Of a stretch of 64,000 nucleotides of DNA, positions 33,819 to 42,864 are shown piece by piece. The DNA is from Flagellimonas chongwuensis (GTDB taxonomy: Bacteria; Bacteroidota; Bacteroidia; Flavobacteriales; Flavobacteriaceae): the NCBI RefSeq assembly GCF_013376415.1, contig NZ_WYET01000001.1:868001-932000 (forward strand). Reading direction: 5' to 3'. The position numbers and the translations under genes were made by a program. The number at the start of each line of letters is the position of its first letter. The stretch's first letter is position 1. A model generated the notes under the pieces. That model did not search any database, had not been told where the DNA came from, and saw nothing but the letters and a program-made list of their open reading frames with translations.

Positions 33819-34728
33819 TTTGAGATTTTACCTAATGGATAAAGATTTATTCGATTATCAAATCGAGAAAAGTGGAGTAATAGACCTGACTTCACAGTAT
33901 AATAGGCATACGGGGGAAATAGAGGAGTACCCAAAAAAGGGAAAGTATTATAATTTGAGTGTGGATATTTATCAGTATAGATCTTATGTTACTGGTAGCT
34001 TCCATAAGCTTTTTAACAACATTGTCCATGGTGAGAATCACAATTACAATGATTTCAGATATTGTGAATTTTTGCAAATCTTGGAATGGGCCCAGGACGA
34101 AATTTACGTTCTACCAGATAAGACCAGTATAACCAACCTTGAGTTCGGGTTGAATATTGAAATCCCTATGGATGCTGATATTTTTTTGGATTACATGCTC
34201 CTGATGTATGATTTCAAAATTGCCACTAGGAATGAGGTCACTAGTAGCAAGAATTTCAGGGAGTTCAAAAAAACTGACTATTCCCTCAAGGTGTACAACA
34301 AATCAAAGCAGAACATGAAGAAAACCAATGTTGTGAGGTTTGAAGTGAAGATCACCAAATCCCGACTGCTGCATAAAATGGGTATTTATTCGCTTGAGGA
34401 TTTAAAGTCCCGGAATGTGATGATAAAGCTATTTGAGCTTCTTCTGGTACAGTTTGACAAGTTGTTGATAATAGACATGAAAGGGATGGTAAAAGTCCCA
34501 GACAAAGCTTGTGCTGGACTTATAAAGGATTTTACAAACCCAAATTATTGGAGTAATTTGAAGAATTCCGTGAGTAGTAAGGTGTTTAGGCGTGTGGTGC
34601 GGGATTGCCGCAGATATGTTGAGGAAAATGAGCTGGATTCCGCCCAATTTGCAATAAGGAAACTGTTACAGGATAAATTTGAACAGATGATGAATTGTTA
34701 TGGTGAAGCAATCCAAAAGGCGGCATAA
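33808..34728 (+). CDS. Replication-initiator-like protein (phage G2P/CRI-like)
   Basis: 306 residues. VTGSFHKLFNN and NLEFGLNIEIPM in the first half, then SLKVYNKSKQ and VVRFEVKITKSRLLHKMGI, resemble the conserved blocks of filamentous-phage gene II/X and related rolling-circle Rep proteins (GSLHK, LEFGVN, VYDKG, LRFEVR). No clean HUH motif can be assigned by eye. If correct, the excised element could replicate. Assignment rests on these motif echoes only. Confidence 0.55.
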   Translation: MIDNLRFYLMDKDLFDYQIEKSGVIDLTSQYNRHTGEIEEYPKKGKYYNLSVDIYQYRSYVTGSFHKLFNNIVHGENHNYNDFRYCEFLQILEWAQDEIYVLPDKTSITNLEFGLNIEIPMDADIFLDYMLLMYDFKIATRNEVTSSKNFREFKKTDYSLKVYNKSKQNMKKTNVVRFEVKITKSRLLHKMGIYSLEDLKSRNVMIKLFELLLVQFDKLLIIDMKGMVKVPDKACAGLIKDFTNPNYWSNLKNSVSSKVFRRVVRDCRRYVEENELDSAQFAIRKLLQDKFEQMMNCYGEAIQKAA

Positions 34729-34762
34729 GGGACTAATTGTCAATTATAAGATTTGTTGCATT

Positions 34763-34800
34763 TTACCCAATCGAGTTTTTTGGCTTGGTTGGGTAATTTC
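34763..34800 (+). terminator. Putative terminator after the Rep-like gene
   Basis: ttacccaa pairs with ttgggtaa across 18 bases, followed by a T-rich run. The long loop makes it weaker than the others in the window. It separates the plus-strand element core from the minus-strand cargo. Confidence 0.5.
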
Positions 34801-34841
34801 TTTTAAAGAGGAAGGGAATTCGAGAATAGTTATAGTATTTG

Positions 34842-36005
34842 TCAATATTCTATATTACGTTCAATAATTGTCTTTGAACAATAAAGTTTTGCAAATTCAA
34901 CTCTTTCTTTGGCCTCCATATAATATTTATTGAAGACAAGTTGTGGCCCTTTGAAACCTAACCGCAATAATTTCGATTCTATTTCATTCATGTTTCGTGA
35001 AGCTTGGTCAAACACTTCTCGACTTCTTGAAAAAGACATTATAGTCCAATCTCCCTGATTGTTGTATTCATACTGGAAATTAAGGTCTAATGACTTATCG
35101 CTTACATAGTCGGTATCAATGTTTATTCCAATAATGTTGTTTTTATTGTCCAATGAATATTTAACGATACTTTTTTCATTATCATTTCGGAGCATCGATT
35201 TGATCTGATCTCCTTGATATGCAAAACCTTTATAAGAATCCAAATTGTTGTTACTTTCTTTGAAGGCTTCTTGTAGTTTCCCTTTGGAATACTTTATTGT
35301 TTCATTTTTGGTCTTTGACACAATTTTTGATAAAGAAGGAATTATTTCATTTGGGTCTGTTTTTAAGTAAACATCGATTTGTTCATTCCCTTTTGATATT
35401 TGGATATGATTTTTTTGAATTAATTTGTGATTGAAGGTAATACTGTCATTTCTGACATCTGATGCAATTGTAATCTTTTTTAGAAAATTGCCTTTATGAT
35501 GAAATCGAATTTTTTCAAATGAGTTTTTGTGAAGTTCTATTAGTTTGTTTTCATCATTGTAAATGCACTTAAGTGTATTGGTATTGCCATCAACTTTGCA
35601 TGAATATGAGGTTATTTTTCCTTCCTTGAATTGGATTGAGACATCGTAACTTTCCATATCCATTAGAATTAGTTCGTTTAAAAAATATTGGTTGGCGGTT
35701 ATAGGTAAGTTGTTAATCATATTGATGTTTAGATTTCCCATATATCTAAAATCACTTGAAGAATATGGGTAATCAATAAACTTGGAGTAATGTTCTTTAT
35801 TTCTTACGCTTGGAAAATACCCGCCCTCTGTAGGGGATAAAATTTTTCTTTCATAGATTACTTTTTTTACACTGCTGTTTAAATCCAATAAAATTGCGTG
35901 GTTGAGATATGGTTCTTGAAATTGATAACTTTTATTTTCATTGCAGGAAAATAAAATGCTAATGGCAAGAAGGGTAAAAAAGAGGATTAAAAGTCTATTT
36001 TGCAT
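34842..36005 (-). CDS. Large lipoprotein, element cargo
   Basis: 387 residues. MQNRLLILFFTLLAISILFS then C gives a lipobox (LFSC). The mature part is strand-rich, with recurring Asn/Asp/Lys patches (YSLDNKNNIIGINIDTDY, LNFQYEYNNQGDWTIMSFSR) reminiscent of YD/RHS-like strands, but no family was recognised. It is the last of five exported or membrane proteins on the minus strand of the element. Confidence 0.75.
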   Translation of the reverse strand: MQNRLLILFFTLLAISILFSCNENKSYQFQEPYLNHAILLDLNSSVKKVIYERKILSPTEGGYFPSVRNKEHYSKFIDYPYSSSDFRYMGNLNINMINNLPITANQYFLNELILMDMESYDVSIQFKEGKITSYSCKVDGNTNTLKCIYNDENKLIELHKNSFEKIRFHHKGNFLKKITIASDVRNDSITFNHKLIQKNHIQISKGNEQIDVYLKTDPNEIIPSLSKIVSKTKNETIKYSKGKLQEAFKESNNNLDSYKGFAYQGDQIKSMLRNDNEKSIVKYSLDNKNNIIGINIDTDYVSDKSLDLNFQYEYNNQGDWTIMSFSRSREVFDQASRNMNEIESKLLRLGFKGPQLVFNKYYMEAKERVEFAKLYCSKTIIERNIEY

Positions 36006-36014
36006 TGAAATCTT

Positions 36015-36419
36015 TTATTGCTTTATAAACTCAGGCTTTGATGCTTGGTTTTCCCAAACAATAACCGAGTCAGACTTTCTTGAGAATTCATAGATTACAG
36101 ATTGGCCAGCAGGAAAATTCATGGTCAATCGATAAGAACCATCTGTTTTTGTCTCTTCGGTTGAAGCCTCTTCACCAGCGTCGCTATAAAACTTTAGCTG
36201 GTCTTTATAGCTGACCGCACTTACACCGTTGATTATTGTAATAACATCGTCCGCTTCAAATCGAAATCCAGTAGAATCGGAAAGCCAAGTCCCCAAAATC
36301 CAGTTAGGTGGACTTATTGAGCTTTTTGAACCTGAGCCATCATCTGAAGATGAACATGAGGAAATAAGAAAAATTAAAAGGACACTAAAAAATGGTTTGA
36401 TAAGTTTCAGTTTGCTCAT
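36015..36419 (-). CDS. Small lipoprotein, lipocalin-like
   Basis: 134 residues; lipobox ISSC, then a Ser-rich linker and a strand-rich domain beginning NWILGTWLSDSTGFRFEADD, the GxW opening of lipocalin-like folds. It starts 9 bases before the large lipoprotein gene and is probably co-transcribed. Confidence 0.75.
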   Translation of the reverse strand: MSKLKLIKPFFSVLLIFLISSCSSSDDGSGSKSSISPPNWILGTWLSDSTGFRFEADDVITIINGVSAVSYKDQLKFYSDAGEEASTEETKTDGSYRLTMNFPAGQSVIYEFSRKSDSVIVWENQASKPEFIKQ

Positions 36420-36459
36420 GGCGGTTAGTCAATTCTAGGGAATATATGATATTTCCTTG

Positions 36460-36618
36460 TTATTTTTTTGTTTTCAAATAATCATAAATTAAGTATCCAA
36501 ATAAAGCTGCACCCATAATTGCGGTAATTGGATTGTCCCAAATTGAGTCTCCCTCGCTTTCGGTCCTTAAATCACCAAGCACACTTGATTGGAGAATAAA
36601 TATTATAAAATGATGCAT
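36460..36618 (-). CDS. 52-aa membrane protein, element cargo
   Basis: This short ORF begins MHHFIIFILQSSVLGDLRTE and ends in a hydrophobic span and a Lys-rich tail (AALFGYLIYDYLKTKK). It fills an otherwise empty 211-base gap between two lipoprotein genes on the same strand, which supports its being real. Function unknown. Confidence 0.6.
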   Translation of the reverse strand: MHHFIIFILQSSVLGDLRTESEGDSIWDNPITAIMGAALFGYLIYDYLKTKK

Positions 36619-36630
36619 TAGAATTTAATT

Positions 36631-37092
36631 TTATTGTCTTTTATATACTTCGGTGTATTCCTCATTTGAATCGCTATTGCCATTTGAATGCAACAAGTGA
36701 AGTTCGTCTTCCATAATAGAATATTTGCTTACTTCTGTTTCGCTTGCTGACCAATGGATATAAAGACTGTCCTGAACCGTTTCGTATGGGATTTCCTCTA
36801 TTTCTGTAATTTCTGAGTTGCTATAATCTGTCTGTATTGCAATCCCATCTTCCTTAAACTCAAAAGTGCTGTATTCTGTGTCATCAAAGAATTCCTTGTC
36901 GTCATAAATTACTTCTCCTTCGTCGTTATAGTCGACTAGGTGCGAATAATACAACTTCCAGATTCCAATGAGAGACTCTTGTGTTTCTTCTGGCACGTTG
37001 GTTTCTTCAGAATTGGAACATGAAAATGTTACTAGTAGGAACGCTAATAGATAGGATTTGATGGATAGACTATAATTCTTTTTGTTTCTCAT
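36631..37092 (-). CDS. Acidic lipoprotein, lipocalin-like
   Basis: 153 residues; signal and lipobox (VTFSC, Cys at 25). The mature protein is acidic, with LIGIWKLYYSHL (GxW-type opening) and STFEFKEDGIAIQTDYSNSE. This layout matches small lipocalin-like lipoproteins of Bacteroidota. It resembles the 134-aa cargo protein in plan but not closely in sequence. Confidence 0.75.
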   Translation of the reverse strand: MRNKKNYSLSIKSYLLAFLLVTFSCSNSEETNVPEETQESLIGIWKLYYSHLVDYNDEGEVIYDDKEFFDDTEYSTFEFKEDGIAIQTDYSNSEITEIEEIPYETVQDSLYIHWSASETEVSKYSIMEDELHLLHSNGNSDSNEEYTEVYKRQ

Positions 37093-37133
37093 GGTTTGTA
37101 GTTATAATGCTCAATTACAAAGTGCTTTGTGTT

Positions 37134-37889
37134 TTAATCAATGATATAGTAATTCCCGATTTTGCCTAATTTCAAAGAGTTTCTATGAACTCGTCCCATT
37201 TTACCATCAACAATTACCTTGAAATACTTTCCATCTATTGTGTCCATGACCTGTACTGTAGAATTTTTTGGGCAACTGTATATTATTGAATATCCTCCAT
37301 AAAGGTCATATAGAGGAACTTTGTATTTTGGATTGTCAAATTTGGTCGTATATAAAATTCTGTTAGAGGTTGGATTTCTTTTATAAGTGGGCGATTTTTT
37401 TGAATCACTGAGAATATTGTTGTATTCGCTGATAAAATAATTCATTACTTGGTTTGCCGTCTGGTTATTAGAGTAATCATATTTTAAGTTCCTTCCGTTG
37501 AAGTCGGAGACTACCTTACTAAATCTGTTGACTGCCCTTTTTCTGGTCTGTAAGTCGTTTATTCCCATTAAAAGGTTGTGTAGGTATTTTATTTTGTCCC
37601 TTATCTTTTCAACATTCTGGTCATACCTTGATTGCTTACTGGACAAAACACGGTCGATAAGGTCTGTATCTTGTGTGTTTTGATATGTGTATGTACTGTT
37701 GGTGGATTTTGCTATATCCGTATATTCCCATTGTTGTAGATATGGGTTGTATGTCTGATAGCCGACCAAAGTACCTTGGCTATTGTAGAACTCATACCTC
37801 TCCAAGTAACGGTTATATTTTTTAGTGTAATTCTGGGAGTAACAGTGCACAGCGATTGATAGGAACAAAACGAATATTATTGATTTCAT
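37134..37889 (-). CDS. Exported protein with C-terminal SH3-like domain
   Basis: 251 residues; signal peptide ending near AVHCYSQ. The N-terminal part has NRYLERYEFYNSQGTLVGYQ (a WG/YD-like pattern), the middle is helical, and the last 60 residues (GGYSIIYSCPKNSTVQVMDT to GRVHRNSLKLG) look like a bacterial SH3 domain of the kind that binds cell-wall peptides. It is the first cargo gene, divergent from the XRE regulator at 38038. Confidence 0.7.
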   Translation of the reverse strand: MKSIIFVLFLSIAVHCYSQNYTKKYNRYLERYEFYNSQGTLVGYQTYNPYLQQWEYTDIAKSTNSTYTYQNTQDTDLIDRVLSSKQSRYDQNVEKIRDKIKYLHNLLMGINDLQTRKRAVNRFSKVVSDFNGRNLKYDYSNNQTANQVMNYFISEYNNILSDSKKSPTYKRNPTSNRILYTTKFDNPKYKVPLYDLYGGYSIIYSCPKNSTVQVMDTIDGKYFKVIVDGKMGRVHRNSLKLGKIGNYYIID

Positions 37890-38037
37890 ATTTTTTTGGA
37901 TAATTTAAATGGAAATCAGAATTCTTTATTACGGTTTTCTGTAATGACAATGGATTTGTCCAATAATATTAGTTAAAAGTGATTAAAAACACAAATGTGT
38001 GTCCGAAATCTCTTTTTGAAGGCTTCATTTTTATCAT

Positions 38038-38280
38038 GTGCTTGGTAAAGATGATGAAATAAGAATTTTACAATCAATTGGAGAATTGATAAGACATCTC
38101 AGGGAGTCGAAAGAGATGTCTCAACATGATTTGTCTATTGAGGCTGACATTCCAAAAAATCAAATAGGTAGAATAGAGCGGGCAGAAATCAACACAACAG
38201 TAATAACTCTTCACAAAATAGCATCCGCATTAAATGTAGATGTCGCTTCCTTGGTGAATCCACATTCAAACCAAACTTAA
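38038..38280 (+). CDS. XRE-family regulator of the element
   Basis: 80 residues starting at TTG/GTG-type codons near 38038 (MLGKDDEIRILQSIGE). GELIRHLRESKEMSQHDLSI and NQIGRIERAEINTTVITLHK form a Cro/C1 domain. The divergent 148-base space to the cargo block could hold its operator. It is similar to XRE regulator 2 at 27211. Confidence 0.8.
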   Translation: MLGKDDEIRILQSIGELIRHLRESKEMSQHDLSIEADIPKNQIGRIERAEINTTVITLHKIASALNVDVASLVNPHSNQT

Positions 38281-38543
38281 GCAAGGTAAGTCTTTAATTG
38301 TCAAAAAGAATAACGGCGATTACTAAAAATATATATCAAAAGAGCTTCATTCTTAACAAATGCTAAATTTGAATTGTGTAAATCCCTGAAGAAGGTCAAT
38401 TACCTTAAGTACGGTGTTGATTAAGCGTTTTCTCCTCATACCCTCCTATTTGAAAATCGAATTTTTTTAGACTTTGTAAAAGGAAAAGGAAAAGGAAAAG
38501 CATGGCTGGATTACGATAATATTTAAACTTTTCTAGGCTATAT

Positions 38544-38563
38544 AACACCCTGTGCAGCACCCT
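38544..38563. repeat. Arm-type repeat near attR
   Basis: aacaccctgtgcagcaccct matches 31073-31092 in the same orientation, with caccct units 12 bases apart. It lies about 55 bases inside attR. Confidence 0.6.
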
Positions 38564-38574
38564 ATAAAACCAAT

Positions 38575-38613
38575 AAAACCGCAACACTTTGGTTATTAAG
38601 TGAATGCGGTTTT
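38575..38613 (-). terminator. Terminator downstream of tRNA-Phe, element-derived
   Basis: aaaaccgca plus cactt pair with aagtg and tgcggtttt on the minus strand, right after the tRNA 3' end. It lies inside the element and would replace the chromosomal terminator left at 30892-30925. Confidence 0.75.
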
Positions 38614-38619
38614 TCTAAG

Positions 38620-38692
<73 letters not shown>

Positions 38693-38794
38693 AAGCTTTA
38701 TTAAGCGGGTGCAAATATAATTTCAAAATTAGGATATACAAACAAAATCCCGAAAAAAAGGTTTTGATTTTTTCCAATTCCCGACCTTTGCAGC

Positions 38795-39523
38795 ATGAAT
38801 CTGGTAATCGACATCGGCAATACCTTGGTCAAATACGCTGTTTTTGAGAACGGAAGCATCATCTACGACCATAGTTTTGAATCGGGACTGTTCCTCTCCA
38901 AAATAAAGGAACTGTTCGAGAAATATCCCCGGATAAACAAGGCCATACTATCATCCGTAGGTAAATTGGACCGAAAGGAACGGGATATAGTGGCTCTTTT
39001 TTGTAAAGTGCATGTGCTTACCAGCTATTCCAAAATGCCCTTTAAGAACAGTTATGCCACACCGCAGACCTTGGGTGTGGACCGCTTGGCACTTGCCGCC
39101 GCCGCTTATTATCAAAACCCCCGAGGTAATACCTTGGTGATAGATGCCGGTACCTGTATCACCTACGATATGGTGAACAATGCAGGCGAATATGTGGGCG
39201 GCGCCATTTCTCCCGGTGTGCGGATGCGGTACCGCGCCATGCACGAGCAAACGGCCGGTCTGCCCTTATTGGCTCCCGACGAACTTTTGGATTTTATCGG
39301 CAACAGTACCAAAACATCCATGCATAGTGGAGTAATAAACGGCGTGTCGCAAGAAGTTGATGGGGTAATCGACCAATATCGCTCTCGTTTTCAAGATTTA
39401 ACAGTTATTTTAACAGGGGGAGACTCCCATTTTTTTGCCAAAAGGCTAAAAAACACCATATTTGCGAACTCCAAATTTCTCTTGGAAGGACTTAATTGCC
39501 TACTGGAATACAATACAAATTGA
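38795..39523 (+). CDS. coaX: Type III pantothenate kinase
   Basis: First step of coenzyme A synthesis. 242 residues with NLVIDIGNTLVKYAVFENG (phosphate-1 motif), TLGVDRLALAAAAY (GxDR motif) and LVIDAGTCITYDMV (phosphate-2 motif), all intact. The stop is directly followed by the ATG of the outer-membrane protein gene. It starts the conserved plus-strand run. Confidence 0.95.
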   Translation: MNLVIDIGNTLVKYAVFENGSIIYDHSFESGLFLSKIKELFEKYPRINKAILSSVGKLDRKERDIVALFCKVHVLTSYSKMPFKNSYATPQTLGVDRLALAAAAYYQNPRGNTLVIDAGTCITYDMVNNAGEYVGGAISPGVRMRYRAMHEQTAGLPLLAPDELLDFIGNSTKTSMHSGVINGVSQEVDGVIDQYRSRFQDLTVILTGGDSHFFAKRLKNTIFANSKFLLEGLNCLLEYNTN

Positions 39524-40786
39524 ATGATTAAAAAGATTCTGATTGCTTTTCTCTGCGTGGTTGCACATGGAGCGTTTGCACAAAATGGAACCATTTCGCC
39601 ATATTCTTACTTTGGTATAGGCGACGATAGGGACAAAGGAGCAGTGGATACCCAGATGATGGGTGGTGTGAGTATGTATGGGGACAGTATCCATATCAAC
39701 CTTTCAAATCCGGCGGCGTATTCCAAACTTAGGTTAACGGCCTACACTGCGGGAATCTCCCACAAAGAGTATCAGCTTAAGAGTTGGAACGAGCAACAAA
39801 GAACCGGGGTGACCAATTTGGATTATCTGGCCATTGGCTTTCCATTGGCGAAGAACGTAGGATTTGGTTTCGGGATAATGCCCTATTCATCGGTGGGCTA
39901 CAGTTTGAATTCAACTTCGAACTCGGCCGATGGGGAGGTCTCCAACTTTTTTGAAGGTGAAGGAGGGCTCAATCGGTTATATGCTTCCATTGGGTTTGAG
40001 CCTATTAAAAATTTGAGTTTTGGGGTTACGGCCAACTTTAATTTTGGAACTTTGGAATATCAAAGGATTCAAAGTGTGGAGGGCGTACAATTCGGTACTT
40101 TGGACGATCGTGAATCCAATATAAATGGATACGATTTTAAATATGCCCTCAATTATAACCCGACCATTAAGGACAAGTATACCCTTTACACATCGGTACT
40201 TATAAATACGCAAGGAAACCTTACTTCGGAAAATACCCAGACATTGGGATCGTTTTCACTGGTAACCGGAAACAATGTTGAGGTGGTGGATGTGGACTTG
40301 GATGCATCCAATCTTAGAAATACAGAACTGAAAATACCCACTAGGACCACTTTTGGACTCGGTCTTGGAGAAAACAAGAAATGGTTTTTAGGAGCAGAAT
40401 ACAGTTTTCAACAGATGGGCGATTTTGAAAATACCTTCCTAGGACTGGATAATATCGACTATGGCGATGCCAACACCTATGCTTTGGGAGGGTATTGGAT
40501 TCCCGACTATCGTTCGTTGACCGGGTATTTTAATCGTATCACATATAGGGCCGGTCTTAGGTATGATGTAACCGGAATGACCATCAACAATAAAGAGATA
40601 AACAACTTTGGCATAACTTTTGGATTAGGTTTACCGTTGGGCGCAGATTTCTCTAACCTAAATGTAGGTTTTGAACTAGGAAGACGCGGAACAACAGATG
40701 CAAACCTTATAGAGGAAAGTTATTTTAAAGTCAATATAGGCTTATCGTTAAATGATAGATGGTTTCAACAAAGAAAAATTAATTAA
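39524..40786 (+). CDS. Outer-membrane beta-barrel protein
   Basis: 420 residues; signal peptide ending at GAFAQ, then NGTISPYSYFGIGD, a FadL-like or membrane-assembly-like barrel opening common in Bacteroidota. The rest is alternating strands with many Gly and aromatic residues, ending in NDRWFQQRKIN. Zero spacing from coaX and neighbouring lptC and foldase genes suggest a housekeeping envelope role. Confidence 0.8.
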   Translation: MIKKILIAFLCVVAHGAFAQNGTISPYSYFGIGDDRDKGAVDTQMMGGVSMYGDSIHINLSNPAAYSKLRLTAYTAGISHKEYQLKSWNEQQRTGVTNLDYLAIGFPLAKNVGFGFGIMPYSSVGYSLNSTSNSADGEVSNFFEGEGGLNRLYASIGFEPIKNLSFGVTANFNFGTLEYQRIQSVEGVQFGTLDDRESNINGYDFKYALNYNPTIKDKYTLYTSVLINTQGNLTSENTQTLGSFSLVTGNNVEVVDVDLDASNLRNTELKIPTRTTFGLGLGENKKWFLGAEYSFQQMGDFENTFLGLDNIDYGDANTYALGGYWIPDYRSLTGYFNRITYRAGLRYDVTGMTINNKEINNFGITFGLGLPLGADFSNLNVGFELGRRGTTDANLIEESYFKVNIGLSLNDRWFQQRKIN

Positions 40787-40888
40787 TAAGCCTTTTTTTA
40801 AAAAATTCATAAATAACCACCCATATAAGGCCCTGAAAAGGGATTTTTTAATGAAAATTTGTACTTTAACAGCTTTAAAATTAGAAAG

Positions 40889-42259
40889 ATGAAAAAGAGA
40901 CACTACTTAACAATGATAATGGTCACCATGTTGACGGGATTAAGTATGGCCCAAGCACAGAACCCCGAGTGTATGACCAATCTGTCTATTTACGCAGAAC
41001 ACGTAAAGGTGAAAAACTATGATGCAGCTTATGAACCATGGAAAATGGTTTACGAAAGTTGCCCGGACATCAACAAGGCGAATTTCTCCTATGGAGAAAG
41101 AATCTTGAAAGCAAAGGTTGAGAATTCTACCGGAGCTGAAAAAGATGCTTACGTTCAGGATTTGTTGTCCTTGTACGATAATAGTCTTAAGTATTTCCCG
41201 ACCAATTACACCAAAGCAGGTGTAGCCATCGACAAAGCATTGTTGATGTATGAGAACAAAATGGCTTCGGACGAGGAATTGTTCACTATGTTGGACAAAG
41301 CCTTCCAAGAAGATCAGGAAAACTTTACAAATCCAAGGGCCCTGTACCTTTATTTCTCCAGCTTGGTGGATTTGCACGATGCTGGTAAAAGAGACCTTCA
41401 AGATGTTTTCAATACATACGATGATGTAACCGGTAAACTTGAAGAAGAAAACAAGAAATTGACCGATGTAGTTACAAAATTGTTGCCTAAGGATTCTTTG
41501 GGTACACTTACTTCCAAAGAGAAAAGAACTCTTAAGGTGGCCACGGTGAATTCAGAATCTTTCGGTAAAGTAGCTAGTAGTGTAGATTCCAAATTGGGTG
41601 CGCTTGCCGATTGTGACAATCTTATCCCATTATACGAAAAGAGCTTTGATGAAAAGAAAGATGATGTAAAATGGGTAAAGAGAGCCGTAGGTAGAATGTT
41701 CTCCAAAGAATGTACCGACGACCCTATGTTTAGAAAACTGTTCGAGGCTCAGTTGGCTTTGGACCCATCTGCCGATGCATACATGTACGGTGGTGTACTT
41801 AAGCAAAAGTCAGGAGATATGAACGGTGCACTTGCTGATTTCAACAAAGCAGTGGAATTGGAAACAGATTCTTACAAAAAATCTGATATCCTTTATAAAA
41901 TTGCGACCACGGTTAGAAACAGTAGCAAGTCTCAAGCAAGAAGCTATGCGCTAAAAGCTATAGATGCTAATCCAGCAAACGGTAAGGCTTACTTATTGAT
42001 TGCCAATCTGTATGCCTCTAGTGCCAATGCCTGTGGCGATACTCCTTTTGAAAAAAGAGCCATATATTGGAAGGCGGCCAGCATGGCAAGAAAAGCAGGT
42101 ACTGTAGATCCAGCTTTGAGTAGCCGAGCCAGTCAAACAGCAGCGAGTTATGATGCCAAAGCGCCATCTAAAGAAATGATCTTTAGTTCAGGAAAAGCAG
42201 GTCAGACCATTACTTTCAGCTGTTGGGTAGGAGGTAGTGTTGCCGTACCTAGTCTATAA
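40889..42259 (+). CDS. Exported TPR-repeat protein
   Basis: About 456 residues from MKKRHYLTMIMVTMLTGLSM, whose signal peptide ends at AQAQ; the longer ORF start adds 10 residues before it. Helical pairs of TPR type fill the mature part (for example GDMNGALADFNKAVELETDS and NGKAYLLIANLYASSANACG). It is likely periplasmic and followed by lptC, so a part in envelope assembly is plausible but unproved. Confidence 0.85.
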   Translation: MKKRHYLTMIMVTMLTGLSMAQAQNPECMTNLSIYAEHVKVKNYDAAYEPWKMVYESCPDINKANFSYGERILKAKVENSTGAEKDAYVQDLLSLYDNSLKYFPTNYTKAGVAIDKALLMYENKMASDEELFTMLDKAFQEDQENFTNPRALYLYFSSLVDLHDAGKRDLQDVFNTYDDVTGKLEEENKKLTDVVTKLLPKDSLGTLTSKEKRTLKVATVNSESFGKVASSVDSKLGALADCDNLIPLYEKSFDEKKDDVKWVKRAVGRMFSKECTDDPMFRKLFEAQLALDPSADAYMYGGVLKQKSGDMNGALADFNKAVELETDSYKKSDILYKIATTVRNSSKSQARSYALKAIDANPANGKAYLLIANLYASSANACGDTPFEKRAIYWKAASMARKAGTVDPALSSRASQTAASYDAKAPSKEMIFSSGKAGQTITFSCWVGGSVAVPSL

Positions 42260-42260
42260 G

Positions 42261-42863
42261 GTGAAACAGAAATCAAAACATATTTTAAAGAGCTTTGCCA
42301 CGGTATTCACCGTGGCAATCCTTTTTATGTCCTGTGGTGATGGTTATGAAAGAGTGGGCGAGGAAGCCGTTAAACCTCTTTTTCCGCAAGGTGTGGCCCA
42401 AAATTTTACTTTGACGTACACCGAGACCGTCGAGGCAATGAGTACCCAAGACTCCGCCAATTCCAGGGTAGTGGCTGTGTTGTCAAGTCCATTGTCCGAG
42501 GATTTTGATAACCAAGCTTTCAAGTTTCGTACCTTTCCAGAAGGATTACAGGTTGATTTTTACGATGAAAAAAGTCAAAAAAGTGTAATCGTTGCCGATT
42601 ATGGTATTGTATATTCACAGACTAATTTGATAGATTTGAGGGGGAATGTCATAATCAAAAGTCATGACGGTAAAAAATTGGAAACCGACCAGTTGTATTA
42701 CGATAGAAAAAACAATTGGATATTTACCGAAGCCGCCTTTACATATACAAACCCCGAGGACGGAACGGTAATGGATGGTGAGGGCATGGACTTTAATAAA
42801 GATTTTACCTTTTTTAAAGCTCATAAAACTTATGGCTTAATGACAATAAAAGAAGAAGAATAG
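42261..42863 (+). CDS. lptC: LPS export protein LptC
   Basis: About 200 residues from a GTG start 2 bases past the TPR stop, giving (M)KQKSKHILKSFATVFTVAIL and lipobox FMSCGD. The strand-rich body (GLQVDFYDEKSQKSVIVADY, GNVIIKSHDGKKLETDQLYY) matches the LptC/OstA-like jellyroll that carries lipopolysaccharide across the periplasm. The lipoprotein form is common in Bacteroidota. Confidence 0.88.
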   Translation: MKQKSKHILKSFATVFTVAILFMSCGDGYERVGEEAVKPLFPQGVAQNFTLTYTETVEAMSTQDSANSRVVAVLSSPLSEDFDNQAFKFRTFPEGLQVDFYDEKSQKSVIVADYGIVYSQTNLIDLRGNVIIKSHDGKKLETDQLYYDRKNNWIFTEAAFTYTNPEDGTVMDGEGMDFNKDFTFFKAHKTYGLMTIKEEE

Positions 42864-42864
42864 G

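Larger units (their letters stand above)
38281..38618. other. Gene-free right end of the element
   Basis: This 338-base stretch has no supported gene. It contains a short (aaaagg) tandem tract at about 38477-38500, the arm-type repeat and the terminator next to tRNA-Phe. Confidence 0.65.

Noticed and set aside
38477-38500. (aaaagg) tandem tract, first considered as a CRISPR or phase-variation repeat
   Set aside because: Units are too short and no spacers or coding frame depend on it; it lies in non-coding DNA.
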